36,367 nt of DNA from Pseudoduganella namucuonensis (lineage in GTDB: Bacteria; Pseudomonadota; Gammaproteobacteria; Burkholderiales; Burkholderiaceae_D): NCBI RefSeq assembly GCF_900116645.1, contig NZ_FPBO01000055.1:1-36367 (forward strand), given 5' to 3'. Below the pieces are notes generated by a model. The model had not been told where the DNA came from. It did not search any database and saw nothing but the letters and a program-made list of their open reading frames with translations. Shown here one piece after another: positions 15,433-24,048 of the stretch (within the stretch, counting starts at the first letter, position 1; each line of letters opens with the position of its first letter). The position numbers were made by a program, and so were the translations under genes.

Positions 15433-16854
15433 ATGATGAGGAAGCTCGCAAAGCTGGTCGGCGCGGTATGCATAGCAGGGGTAGTCTGCGGCGGCGCGCG
15501 CGCGGGAGACTTGAACGCGGCCATCGAAACCATGTTCAACGACCTGGGCGCGATCGGCAACTATACGGCGCCGGGCGCGTTCAAGGGACAGGTATTCAAC
15601 ACCTACAGCGGCGGCAGCCTGATGCTGCGCAGCCAGAACAAGACCTACCAGCTGATGGCCATGGACTTCCCCGCGGTGAAGGCGGGCTGCGGCGGCATCG
15701 ACATCTTCGGCGGCTCGTTCTCGCATATCTCGGCGGCCGAATTCAAGAACATGCTCAAGAACATCACCGCCGCGCTGCCGGGCGTGGCGTTCCAGCTCGC
15801 GCTGGAGTCCGTCTCGCCATTACTGGGCGGCGTGACGAAGTGGACCAAGAACCTGGAGAGCATGCTCACCCAGGCGAACATCAGCACCTGCAACACGGCG
15901 AAATCGCTGGTGAGTTCGGCGATGGAGGCGACCGGGGTGAGCGGCGACAGGCTTTGCGAGGATCTGGCGGTGTCGCTAGGGCTGGAGTCGGATTATGCGG
16001 CCGCAAAACAGCGGTGCCAGTCGGCAAAGCCATCCGTGTTGGCTGCAGCGCGCGGGTCGTCCGATCCGCAGGTACGGAACAAAGCTCCGTTTGTGGGCAA
16101 TCTGACATGGAAGGCGTTGAAGCTTGCTGGTACGAACCTCAGTGACCAGGAGCGAGAGCTGATCATGAGCTTGGTTGGCACGGTGATTTTTTATGAGGAT
16201 GGCCGTGATCCGGACATCTACGCTCCAACGATCACGTCCATTAACCGCCTGCTCTACGGCAGCGCTGCTACACCTGGTGGCAAGGTGCTGCAGGAGATTC
16301 TGCGTTGCGACAACTTCACGGAATGCGGAGCGGTAACGATTCAGACCAACTATGCGCATACCCCCTTCACAATAAAGGTCGAGACCCTGATGCGGTCCAT
16401 CGCAGACAAAATTCTTACGCGCACTCCTATTCCAAATAACTCCCCAGAGATCGGCTTTGTCAATCAAACGACGGAGCCCGTGTACCGCATGCTTTCCATT
16501 ACAACGGTCGTTCCGACTGCCGATATTTCCGAGCAAATGATCGCCAGATTCCGCGACCTGATCGCCGCCGATTACGCCTACGTGTTCCTGGAGAAGAACC
16601 TGCGGCGAGGAATTTTCGCGCTTCAAAAGGATTATCTCCTCGATCTGCCGCAGCTTGAGCGGGCAAAGGAATTGCGGACCAGGGCGCAAGACTTGCTCAC
16701 CCAGCTTTCACAGGAAAAGGCACTCATCCACCAGCGTGTCGGTTCGATCCACGTGATCGCCTCTAGCCTCGAGCAGATGGAACGGCAGATGCGCAGCGCC
16801 TTGCCTCAGCATATTCTCGACATGTTCGGCCGTAGGGCGGCCTACATGAAGTAA
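15433..16854 (+). CDS. traH: TraH family pilus-assembly protein
   Basis: The 473-residue periplasmic protein has a signal peptide (to about 25, ending in ARAG). TraH features include FKGQVFNTYSGGSLMLR near the start, the GCGGIDIFGGSFSHI motif, and a C-terminal coiled-coil segment (about 390-460). TraH connects to TraF, TraU and TrbI in pilus assembly. GGAGG precedes the start. Codon use changes inside the gene: the first 550 bases have strongly GC-rich third positions, and the rest is clearly less biased, as if the 3' part came from a related element. Confidence 0.95.
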   Translation: MMRKLAKLVGAVCIAGVVCGGARAGDLNAAIETMFNDLGAIGNYTAPGAFKGQVFNTYSGGSLMLRSQNKTYQLMAMDFPAVKAGCGGIDIFGGSFSHISAAEFKNMLKNITAALPGVAFQLALESVSPLLGGVTKWTKNLESMLTQANISTCNTAKSLVSSAMEATGVSGDRLCEDLAVSLGLESDYAAAKQRCQSAKPSVLAAARGSSDPQVRNKAPFVGNLTWKALKLAGTNLSDQERELIMSLVGTVIFYEDGRDPDIYAPTITSINRLLYGSAATPGGKVLQEILRCDNFTECGAVTIQTNYAHTPFTIKVETLMRSIADKILTRTPIPNNSPEIGFVNQTTEPVYRMLSITTVVPTADISEQMIARFRDLIAADYAYVFLEKNLRRGIFALQKDYLLDLPQLERAKELRTRAQDLLTQLSQEKALIHQRVGSIHVIASSLEQMERQMRSALPQHILDMFGRRAAYMK

Positions 16855-16888
16855 TGCACCCTTCTTCCCTATAAACAGGAGGCGTGAG

Positions 16889-19702
16889 ATGTGGGAGATC
16901 TACGCATATCAGAACAATGAAAGTCTGTTCGGTATCCTCAATGCGATAGCGGCTATATGCGGCTCCGGATCGTATGCCAGCGCGCTGGGCTTGGTCGCGG
17001 CATGCGGATTCTTCGTTGCGCTGCTCGCGTACGCGATGGCCCCGCAGAAGCTGCAGGGCTGGTATTGGCTCGCTTCGGTGACGCTGGTTATCTCCGTGCT
17101 ATTCGTCCCGAAGGTCACGGTCGGCATCGTCGACAAGACAGGTGGAAGCGCAGTGACTGTCGTTGACAACGTGCCTTTCGGGCTTGCTGTCCTCGGGTCG
17201 CTTTCCAGCACCGTGGGGAATACGCTTACCGAGCTGTACGAGACTGCGATGCAGGCGTTGCCTGGAGTGGCAGGCTTGCCAAACGAGTTGGCTTACCAGC
17301 GCAACGGCTTAATGTTCGGTAATCGCATGATCCGGGAAACCAGTCGGGTCGTGTTCGAAAACCCGTTGTTCAGGATGGACATGATCAACTTCCTCAATAA
17401 TTGCACGATGTTTGACCTGGCCTCGGGCCACCTATCCCCGGAAGTGTTCGCCTCATCCAGTGACGTATGGCCGTTGATGGCATCGCCCAACCCTGCAAGA
17501 TTTACACCGATTTCCGACGGCGCCGGCGGAATGACGGTGTCTCCGTGTCCTGCTGCCTACACGAACCTGAACAGCAGGCTTCCTGTGCAGGTAGGGCAAA
17601 TCCAAAGCCTCCTATCCAACAAGATGAATCCCACGCTAACGTCGGGGGCGGCAAGTGCCGTGATTGCAGGACAAATCCAGCAAGCCTACATCAAGAACGG
17701 CATCGCCGATGCCGCTGCGGCAGCCACAGACATCATTCGGCAGAATGCATTGATCAATGCCATCAACGACGCGTCACTGTTGGCGGGCCAGAAGGTCAAT
17801 GATCCCGCGTCAATGCTGCTTGCCGTTGGGCGCGCACAGGCGGTGGCACAAACAAATGCAACTTGGATCAACAATGGAAAGGTGGCCGAGCAGGCGCTCC
17901 CAGTCATTCGGAATACCGTCGAAGCGATTTCCTACGCGATCTTCCCGATCATATTACTGCTGCTTTTGCTCACGAGCGGACGTGAGACCATGGTTGCCCT
18001 AAAAAATTACGTTTCACTGCTCATCTGGATTCAGCTATGGCCCCCGTTGTACGCCATCCTGAACTACATGGCCATGGTATACGCCGCCAAGGACTTGGCG
18101 GCAGCGGCGAACGTAGGCGGTGGAGTCCATGCCTTGGCCCTGGTAACGGCGCCATCGATTTACGCGAATGCGATATCCGGCGAAGCCGTTGTCGGTTACA
18201 TGACCATGAGCATTCCTATGATCGCCTGGGCAGCGCTGAAACGGATGGAGACACTGGGAAGCGCATTGGTCTCCGGAGCGCATTCGCTTCAATCGATGCT
18301 TGCATCCTCTTCTTCGTCAGCAGCGACGGGGAACATCTCGATGGGCAACACTTCAATGGATCAGGTTTCGCTCGCCCCAGTGCGGTCTTCGGCATTCTTC
18401 CGGAGCAAACAAGACGATATGACCGGTACCACCTACACGTCGAATGCGGTAAGTGGACTGACCGCTGGGCGGGCTCTGGCAAATGAAGGACCTGTTTCCA
18501 AGATCGTGGATGCGAAGGTGTCGCGGCACCATGTAGAGGCTTCCTCCAGATCAGTTGCCACTGCACGCGCAGAAGCGGTATCGGCATCGAACGAGAAGGC
18601 CGCGGCGCTGAGTGACGCATTGATCAATGCGAATGCCCGAATTTCATCAAATAGCAGAACGGACGGGACCACATCCGCCAGCAGCGAAAGTACGGGGGCG
18701 AGGATTGGCGAGTTGGTTCAGATCGCGAAGTCGGTGGCGGACATCACTGGTGCAAGTGAGCAGCAGGTAGCCGCTGTTGCCTTTGGCGGCTCATCGCATA
18801 TCGGAATCGGTATCCCTGGTGTCGGGAAAGCCATACTGCCTGTTGACGTAGGCGGGCAGGTCCATGTCGAAGGGAAGAAGAATTATTCAGCATCGGTAAG
18901 CGCCCAGGACCAACAGATCAATAGTGCGCTTTCCAGTGAGGACAAAGCCAAGTTCAAGGCGTTCTCGGATAGCGTTTCCAAAAATAGCTCTTCGCTTGTT
19001 GCGACGTTGGGTGAACAGCGCAGTGGCAAGGAAATTGCCGTGCGGCTGACTGAAAGTGTCGCGCGCAGCAATCGGGCCGATACAAGTTTGCGGAACCAGA
19101 TTCAATTTTCCGAGAGCATCGCGGACGCGTATCAGCGCGGCGAATCGATTAGTAAAGACCTGGCAAAGGATCCTGCAAACATCGACCTGTTCGAGAGGCT
19201 TCTTCGTACAGAAGGACCAAGTAGCGCTGCTGAATTGGTCCGGCTCGAATCCTTCCTCGGCAATATTTCGCGGACGCCAATGCCGATATCAAAGGCAAGC
19301 CGCCTGCCATCCTCGTTCGATGACGTCAGAAGCGAATACTTGGACGCGAAGAAAGAGCTTACGGCTTCTCCGGATGTGGAAAACGCCTTGGGCGCTTTTC
19401 GGAAGCAAGTGAAGGGCAAGCCCAGTGGCGGTGCCGGCCTACAGCCAACTGCGGTGCCCGGTGCGAAAAATGGGGAACAGGTTCGGGATGGGATTCAGCT
19501 GAAAGGAGAAGAGCTCGACGCCAAGGGCAGGGCTCAACAGGGCAAGTTCGACGCATTGCAGGTCAAGAGAACAGCGGATGGTCATCTGGTGAGCGAGCGC
19601 TCGCTGTTCAATAGCGCGAATGAACAAGTGAAGTCAGACCCTGATCTGATGGCGAGGAAAATGAAGGAGCTTTTGGAAAAGATTGAAACGAAGTGGAAGT
19701 AG
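16889..19702 (+). CDS. traG: TraG family mating-pair stabilisation and entry-exclusion protein
   Basis: The 937-residue inner-membrane protein is almost exactly the F TraG length. The N-terminal TraG_N domain (to about 480) has several membrane helices (about 30-75, 350-370, 385-410, 430-450). A long polar periplasmic region rich in Ser, Ala and Lys follows. The N-terminus serves pilus assembly. The C-terminal part stabilises mating and, in F and SXT/R391, is the target of the exclusion protein in the recipient. GGAGG precedes the start. GC content is visibly lower than in traA-traF. Confidence 0.95.
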   Translation: MWEIYAYQNNESLFGILNAIAAICGSGSYASALGLVAACGFFVALLAYAMAPQKLQGWYWLASVTLVISVLFVPKVTVGIVDKTGGSAVTVVDNVPFGLAVLGSLSSTVGNTLTELYETAMQALPGVAGLPNELAYQRNGLMFGNRMIRETSRVVFENPLFRMDMINFLNNCTMFDLASGHLSPEVFASSSDVWPLMASPNPARFTPISDGAGGMTVSPCPAAYTNLNSRLPVQVGQIQSLLSNKMNPTLTSGAASAVIAGQIQQAYIKNGIADAAAAATDIIRQNALINAINDASLLAGQKVNDPASMLLAVGRAQAVAQTNATWINNGKVAEQALPVIRNTVEAISYAIFPIILLLLLLTSGRETMVALKNYVSLLIWIQLWPPLYAILNYMAMVYAAKDLAAAANVGGGVHALALVTAPSIYANAISGEAVVGYMTMSIPMIAWAALKRMETLGSALVSGAHSLQSMLASSSSSAATGNISMGNTSMDQVSLAPVRSSAFFRSKQDDMTGTTYTSNAVSGLTAGRALANEGPVSKIVDAKVSRHHVEASSRSVATARAEAVSASNEKAAALSDALINANARISSNSRTDGTTSASSESTGARIGELVQIAKSVADITGASEQQVAAVAFGGSSHIGIGIPGVGKAILPVDVGGQVHVEGKKNYSASVSAQDQQINSALSSEDKAKFKAFSDSVSKNSSSLVATLGEQRSGKEIAVRLTESVARSNRADTSLRNQIQFSESIADAYQRGESISKDLAKDPANIDLFERLLRTEGPSSAAELVRLESFLGNISRTPMPISKASRLPSSFDDVRSEYLDAKKELTASPDVENALGAFRKQVKGKPSGGAGLQPTAVPGAKNGEQVRDGIQLKGEELDAKGRAQQGKFDALQVKRTADGHLVSERSLFNSANEQVKSDPDLMARKMKELLEKIETKWK

Positions 19703-19981
19703 TCATCGCCGCCGTTCGCCAGTATGGATGCGCAGGCGTCCACGCCCATCGTAACCGAGCAGCGAACCTCTGCCGGGATCTTCTTCACGATCTCGATAGC
19801 GTTGAGTGTTGTCAGCAGCCGGCAGCAGCCAGACAACGAGGCTGAGCAGGAGATACAGGGAGACCAACACTATCGCGAGTAGCGTACCTGCTACCAGCGG
19901 CAGGGTTGCAAAGTCGAATTTGACCATCAACCAGCCGCAGAAGTATCCGGCGCTTGAAAGTATGAAGATGTGTCTTAGCAT
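19703..19981 (-). CDS. Small membrane protein beside traG, candidate entry-exclusion factor
   Basis: The predicted protein has 92 residues. Hydrophobic segments at about 2-20 and 27-57 are followed by a charged tail of about 33 residues, a two-helix inner-membrane topology. It runs opposite to traG and its stop touches the traG stop directly. Exclusion genes (traS in F, eex in SXT/R391) encode small inner-membrane proteins next to traG, so exclusion is a reasonable guess, though those lie on the same strand. No good ribosome binding site is seen; GTG 19996 is an alternative start. It fills the only gap over 300 bases in the transfer region. Confidence 0.45.
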   Translation of the reverse strand: MLRHIFILSSAGYFCGWLMVKFDFATLPLVAGTLLAIVLVSLYLLLSLVVWLLPAADNTQRYRDREEDPGRGSLLGYDGRGRLRIHTGERRR

Positions 19982-20013
19982 GTGAATGATGACCACTATG
20001 TTGGGGGCGACGA

Positions 20014-20586
20014 ATGAAAACTCTGCTATATATTGCAATGGTTCCGGTCTGCTTCGCGATTGGTACTGGTGCTCAGGCCGTATCGTTGGCTGGACGAGCC
20101 ACGGATGACACAGTGTGCGATCTTTCCCCTCTGACCACATATCGTCTGACTCGACGGGTATTCGTGCCGGCCGGTACTACCAGGGTATCGGAAATCTATA
20201 CCCGACTGGCGCTGCAGTTCATCACGACCGAATGCAAGAACGGGCAGACATTGATCCTTCACTCCGACTTGGGCAACTCTGCTGACGAGCGCGCTTTTCG
20301 TGATGTGACCGGGGAACTGTGCAGTTCGGCGGAGGTGAACCGCGAAACCGCTGCCACCAGAGAGTATCCGCACGCGTTTCAGATTAAATGCAAACTTCTA
20401 AAAATTCAAGAAGCGAGGGATCGACTGGTGGCGGCAGAAAGAGCAACGACTGTCGAGCAAATGATTCAGGAGCGGGCGCCAGTCCAGCGAAACGTGGAAA
20501 TGGATGAAAGCGTGGACAAGCCTGGCGAGTGTGGCGGAAAGATAACTTTCGGCAGTCTGCTTGGGCTCGGTGGACGTTGTCGGTGA
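20014..20586 (+). CDS. Hypothetical periplasmic protein downstream of traG
   Basis: The 190-residue protein has a signal peptide (1-22, ending in GAQA). The mature part has six cysteines and a charged helix at about 130-165, and it ends in a Gly-rich tail with two Cys. I do not recognise the family. GGGGGCG precedes the ATG. It shares the lower GC content of traG and is followed after 15 bases by the S49 peptidase, so the two are probably one transcript. A role at the cell envelope in mating is possible. Confidence 0.7.
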   Translation: MKTLLYIAMVPVCFAIGTGAQAVSLAGRATDDTVCDLSPLTTYRLTRRVFVPAGTTRVSEIYTRLALQFITTECKNGQTLILHSDLGNSADERAFRDVTGELCSSAEVNRETAATREYPHAFQIKCKLLKIQEARDRLVAAERATTVEQMIQERAPVQRNVEMDESVDKPGECGGKITFGSLLGLGGRCR

Positions 20587-20601
20587 CTTTGGAGAATGGA
20601 C

Positions 20602-21600
20602 ATGGCTACTGAAGCTGATATATCCACGCAGGACATCTCGCAAGAAAGCTTGGCTCAGCTGGTCGCGGATCTGCATGCCCAGCAAGTCGCAATTCGCGAG
20701 GAGCAGCGATTGGCGGCCAAGGAGCGCAGGGCCGAACGCCGATGGAATTTTGGCTTTAGAGCTGTGCTGGTGATCGCACCAATCGGGGCGGGCGCGCTCT
20801 TCCTGGCTGGTTCAACAGGATTTGCGTTGGGTCCGCTTCGCGACGTGGTCGGCGTTGTGCACATCAAAGGTGAGATCGCACAGGGAATGCTGGCATCCGC
20901 CGACAAGGTGGTGCCGGCCCTGGAAGACGCGTTCTCCGATGGGCACGTCAAGCACGTTGTGCTGGCCATCGATAGTCCCGGCGGTGCGCCGGCGGAAGCT
21001 GAGCGCATTGCGCAGGCGATCACGATCCTGAAGAAAAGGCACCCGAAGCCGGTGACCGCGATCATCGGCAACATGGGCGCGTCGGCAGCATACATGGCCG
21101 CGATGCATGCCGACCGCATCGTGGCAGGCAAATACAGCCTGGTGGGATCGATCGGCGCAATCATCGCGCCTTGGCGGCTGGACCAGGCCATCGCGCAGTT
21201 CCATGTGTCGCAGCGCGTGTATGCATCCGGGAAGTTGAAGGCATTTCTGAATCCCTTCACGCCGGTGTCGGAAGAGTCCAATGCAAAGGCCCAGCAACTG
21301 GTGAGTCACGTGGGCGCGATGTTCGTGCAAGAGCTCGTTGCGCAACGCGGTCCGCGCCTGAAACAGCACGTTGACTACGGGACTGGGGAGATATGGAGTG
21401 GTGAGGAGGCCAAGGCACTCGGCTTGGTCGATGAAATTGGCAGCCTCGAATCGTTGGTCCGCAATACGCCTTCGGTCGAGACGTTCAATTTCGGGCCGCG
21501 CGAATCGTCGCTCGCACGCTTTGCCTCCAGCATGGGGCGCGCCGCGGCGGACACAATCGTCGGCATGTCGAGCTGGCGTTGGGGCACCGGCCTGCGGTGA
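20602..21600 (+). CDS. S49 family (SppA-like) membrane serine peptidase
   Basis: The 332-residue protein has a charged, probably coiled-coil N-terminus (10-48), one membrane helix (about 52-75) and an S49 domain. The catalytic dyad is Ser161 in GNMGASAAYMA and Lys211 in YASGKLKAFLNPF. The conserved HIKGEIAQGM and IDSPGGAPAEAERI motifs are present. These enzymes cut signal peptides or membrane proteins on the periplasmic side. ATG 20602 is preferred because GGAG is seven bases upstream; ATG 20596 is too close to it. An S49 peptidase near transfer genes is known in several elements, where its substrate is unclear. Confidence 0.92.
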   Translation: MATEADISTQDISQESLAQLVADLHAQQVAIREEQRLAAKERRAERRWNFGFRAVLVIAPIGAGALFLAGSTGFALGPLRDVVGVVHIKGEIAQGMLASADKVVPALEDAFSDGHVKHVVLAIDSPGGAPAEAERIAQAITILKKRHPKPVTAIIGNMGASAAYMAAMHADRIVAGKYSLVGSIGAIIAPWRLDQAIAQFHVSQRVYASGKLKAFLNPFTPVSEESNAKAQQLVSHVGAMFVQELVAQRGPRLKQHVDYGTGEIWSGEEAKALGLVDEIGSLESLVRNTPSVETFNFGPRESSLARFASSMGRAAADTIVGMSSWRWGTGLR

Positions 21601-21628
21601 TCCGTCGCCTTGCCATGGCTCGGGGATG

Positions 21629-21657
21629 TTGAAAGGGGCGTGCCGCCCTGCTATGAT
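21629..21657 (+). promoter_or_regulatory. Sigma-70-type promoter with dyads across the spacer and -10
   Basis: TTGAAA (21629-21634) is separated by exactly 17 bases from TATGAT (21652-21657). The spacer holds the inverted repeat GGGCG/CGCCC (21636-21648). The -10 is flanked by GCCGCC (21642-21647) and GGCGGC (21659-21664). These dyads look like operator sites. The transcript would begin at the hairpin 21666-21689 and run into the small gene at 21772. This is sequence evidence only. Confidence 0.6.
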
Positions 21658-21665
21658 CGGCGGCC

Positions 21666-21689
21666 AACCATGCAGGCTGCTGCATGGTT
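21666..21689 (+). promoter_or_regulatory. Perfect 10-bp stem-loop at the expected transcript start
   Basis: AACCATGCAG and CTGCATGGTT are perfect complements around the loop GCTG. The hairpin starts about nine bases after the -10 box, so it would form the very 5' end of the RNA. Such 5' hairpins stabilise messages or mark small regulatory RNAs. No T-run follows, so it is not a terminator. Confidence 0.55.
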
Positions 21690-21771
21690 CAACCTGCTTG
21701 CCGAGGGCCTATCGAGATCTTGTCCACGATGATCTATGCGGCGCTGGCAGTGCATTATTATCGAAAGTCCG

Positions 21772-22014
21772 ATGAAGCAAGATTTCCCCAAGCAGAATAG
21801 CTCCAGCGTCACCGCGCGGATCGTCGCAGGAATCGACGTGCTGGTCGCGCGCGTTGTGGTCAATGATGATGTGCTAGTTGTCCGTGCCGATGAGGTGGGC
21901 AGGGCGCTGCTCACCTTGCATGGGGCTCCCGCTCCTGGCCTGGTTGTCAATGCGAAGATCGAATACCTGTCGATGCTGACGGAAGAGTTCGACGCGTTGC
22001 CGGCCTTCCGGTAG
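21772..22014 (+). CDS. Small hypothetical protein
   Basis: The 80-residue protein has no signal peptide. It has a mostly beta-like, Val-rich central part (VLVARVVVNDDVLVVRADEV) and no recognised domain. Codon use is consistent with a gene. The ribosome binding site is weak. It lies about 107 bases after the likely transcription start at 21665 and converges with the ParR-like gene 33 bases downstream. Function unknown. Confidence 0.5.
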   Translation: MKQDFPKQNSSSVTARIVAGIDVLVARVVVNDDVLVVRADEVGRALLTLHGAPAPGLVVNAKIEYLSMLTEEFDALPAFR

Positions 22015-22047
22015 CTGTGGCGCGGCAGCGCAGCGTCGCGGCCCTGA

Positions 22048-22296
22048 TCAAAGTGAAGGACCGAACAGCTCAAGCGTCGCCGCTTCATGGGTCGGATCCG
22101 CGGTCGTGCGCGGTGTTGCCTGTTCATCTGGTGCTTTCGCGAGGCCGGCCTGCGTTTGGATGATCAGGCCAGCATAGGCAAGCGTGCGCAGCCGGTTCGC
22201 TCGTTTAGCCCCCTTGGTGAAGCGCAAGAGTTCGTCATACAAGGGCGGATTGTCCGCCTGATCGAGTTCGAAGTTGATACGGAGCGTTTTACTCAT
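22048..22296 (-). CDS. Small ParR/StbB-like partner of the actin-type ATPase
   Basis: The 82-residue protein begins KTLRINFELDQADNPPLYDELL, a short strand followed by helices, as in ribbon-helix-helix DNA-binding adaptors. It is encoded directly after parM and overlaps it by 8 bases, with GGGAG upstream of its ATG. In actin-type segregation systems the gene after the ATPase encodes the adaptor that binds the centromere. That role is inferred from place and size, since the sequence is not one I can match firmly. Confidence 0.55.
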   Translation of the reverse strand: MSKTLRINFELDQADNPPLYDELLRFTKGAKRANRLRTLAYAGLIIQTQAGLAKAPDEQATPRTTADPTHEAATLELFGPSL

Positions 22297-23356
22297 CACG
22301 TTCTCCCGCTGCGATATCGGGCTGGGGCGGAACGCCGGCGCTGGCTCCGTTCGTGGCGGTGGCGCGAGCCAGCTCCATACCCGCCTGCTGGAATCCTTTC
22401 ACGTTGGCGAAAATCGGATCCTTCATCTCATGGATGGTGTGGTTCGGGAACGCGCTCTTGAGCGCCGCCCGGTAGAAGAACGCACCGCCACCCACCAGTA
22501 TGATGTTCCTGATGTCGCTGGCGTCGCCCACGTAGTGCATCATTTCGGCCACGGCCTGTTGCGGAATCTTCCTTGCCAGCGGTAGATGGCGCGCCAGGTC
22601 GTATTCGGTCTGGAACACCACGGGCTTCTTCCCCGTGCGCAGGGCCGCGTCCACGGTGTCGTAATCACGGTAGTGTGAGCCGGTGCCGCGGCTAATCCCC
22701 TCGACGATCGCTTGCAGGACGTCGTGCATTCCCCTGGGCACGGAGTGGCTGCGCTTCTCGATCTGCTGCATGCCCTGCGTCACCAGCCAGTCGAACGTGC
22801 GGCGGCCGGGATCGATGATCAGGCTGCGCTCCTTGCGTAGCTGCGCCACTTTACTTTGCATCAGGCCGTAATGCATCAAGGCGCCAGCCGGCTGCGCGAT
22901 CGCCTTCGTGCGCATGACCTTCACCCGCTTGCCTTTGCCCAGCTCATGTTCGCCCGTGAGCCGACGCTCCAGTGCCGTCACCAGCGCCTTGAGCTTGTAG
23001 GTTGCGACCGGCAGGCCCACCACCAGCAGATCGATGCGGTCCAGCTGCATGTAGTGGAGCGCGCCCAGCAGCAGCGCCAGGTATTCCGGTGTGTCGCAAT
23101 AACGGTCGTGCTGCAGTACGTTCGCGTTGAACACGTCGGCGGCCAGGTGCACATCGGGGCCGACCTCGTACACCAGGCCGCCTGTGGGGATGCCGACCGT
23201 CTTGCGGCGCGTGCCCCACGTTTCGGGTTCGGTTCCGGTTTCCGATGGATGGGCCTGGGATGGAAACATCTCGCACCGCAGCTCGCCGTTCTTGATCCCG
23301 CTGATGAATTTGGTATTGCCGCGGCCGACATCGACCGCGCGCACGATGGATTCCAT
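22289..23356 (-). CDS. parM: ParM/StbA-like actin ATPase (PRTRC protein D type)
   Basis: The 355-residue protein has the actin-fold nucleotide motifs: phosphate-1 VDVGRGNTKF (8-17), phosphate-2 LIIDPGRRTFDWLV and adenosine motif NIILVGGGAFF. Such proteins polymerise to push or position plasmid copies. The PRTRC cluster family includes an actin-like protein D, and the rest of that cluster lies 8-12 kb away on the same strand, so I assign it there. ATG 23356 is chosen for its GGAGG and because the reading starts at the conserved strand. The long upstream open frame is not coding. Confidence 0.85.
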   Translation of the reverse strand: MESIVRAVDVGRGNTKFISGIKNGELRCEMFPSQAHPSETGTEPETWGTRRKTVGIPTGGLVYEVGPDVHLAADVFNANVLQHDRYCDTPEYLALLLGALHYMQLDRIDLLVVGLPVATYKLKALVTALERRLTGEHELGKGKRVKVMRTKAIAQPAGALMHYGLMQSKVAQLRKERSLIIDPGRRTFDWLVTQGMQQIEKRSHSVPRGMHDVLQAIVEGISRGTGSHYRDYDTVDAALRTGKKPVVFQTEYDLARHLPLARKIPQQAVAEMMHYVGDASDIRNIILVGGGAFFYRAALKSAFPNHTIHEMKDPIFANVKGFQQAGMELARATATNGASAGVPPQPDIAAGERDE

Positions 23357-23383
23357 GATCACCCTCCTTGGTTGGGAATGCCC

Positions 23384-23448
23384 AGTATCTTGCGCGGGCA
23401 TGGACTGGTCCACTCGAAATGGGCTCGTTCGGGCAGGCATTTTCGAGT
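23384..23448 (-). promoter_or_regulatory. parM promoter with overlapping dyads
   Basis: On the minus strand TGGACC (23412-23407) and GATACT (23389-23384) are spaced by 17 bases and lie just ahead of parM. The -35 sits in a dyad TGGAC-TG-GTCCA (23401-23412). Immediately upstream is a longer inverted repeat, ACTCGAAATG (23412-23421) against CATTTTCGAGT (23438-23448). Overlapping repeats at a par promoter suggest autoregulation or a centromere-like site bound by the ParR-like protein. Confidence 0.45.
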
Positions 23449-23720
23449 TGGCGACGGATGCAGTCCTGTTCGAGAACTGCCTTAGCCGTACTCCGGCAGC
23501 CGCAGGCTGGGGCGGCTGCGATTGGTCCTCCCCGATCAGGTCTCCGCACCTTGTCCTGGTGGTAGGGGAGGTGTCGCTCGGGTCCATCAATGCGAACTCG
23601 ATCCCGCGCCTACAATCAGAGGCCCGAGCTTGCCCGCTTGCGTCATAGGGGAAACCGGCCCGATCTTCAGCCTACAAAATCAATTGCCCGTCAATCGCAA
23701 ATTCACGCTTCGCGCGTTCC

Positions 23721-23749
23721 TTGACAACCCGCGTTTCCCCTCCTATTCT
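23721..23749 (+). promoter_or_regulatory. Strong sigma-70-type promoter
   Basis: TTGACA (23721-23726), a spacer of exactly 17 bases, and TATTCT (23744-23749) form a near-consensus promoter pointing away from parM. No protein gene with good evidence starts within the next 450 bases. A terminator-like hairpin lies at 24049-24078, so the promoter may serve a non-coding RNA. Confidence 0.6.
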
Positions 23750-23817
23750 GCCTCCACTGTCCGGACCCGCTTCCGTGAGCATCGTGCTCTCAATGCGGCG
23801 CTGGCTGCGATACAGCC

Positions 23818-23840
23818 CGTTGCGGTCGTAACCCGTCTTC
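23818..23840 (+). repeat. 23-bp direct repeat, copy 1
   Basis: The block reads cgttgcggtcgt, then a, then acccgtcttc. The second copy at 28281-28303 has c at the one variable position. The similarity stops sharply at both ends. Both copies lie in non-coding DNA, in the same orientation, 3-5 bases ahead of a hairpin and downstream of a promoter-like sequence. Confidence 0.7.
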
Positions 23841-24048
23841 AGATCGGCAATGCCGAAACCATATTGTGCTATCACCCACAGATTGCGCTGGTGCCGCCCT
23901 CGATGAGGCCGCGACACCTGTGCTCTTTCCTCCGATCTTTCTTGAGAACGCGGGCAGCCATGCCCTGAATGCGGACCTGGTCTCATGCCTTGTCTCGCGC
24001 TGCACGTCCAAGCGGCGTGCGTGAACGCACCGGCAAGTCCGGCTGAAT

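Noticed and set aside
23522..23968. 148-codon plus-strand frame containing the 23-base repeat
   Set aside because: It has no ribosome binding site and crosses a strong promoter. The conserved part is only 23 bases; I treat it as non-coding, although a short shared peptide cannot be fully excluded.
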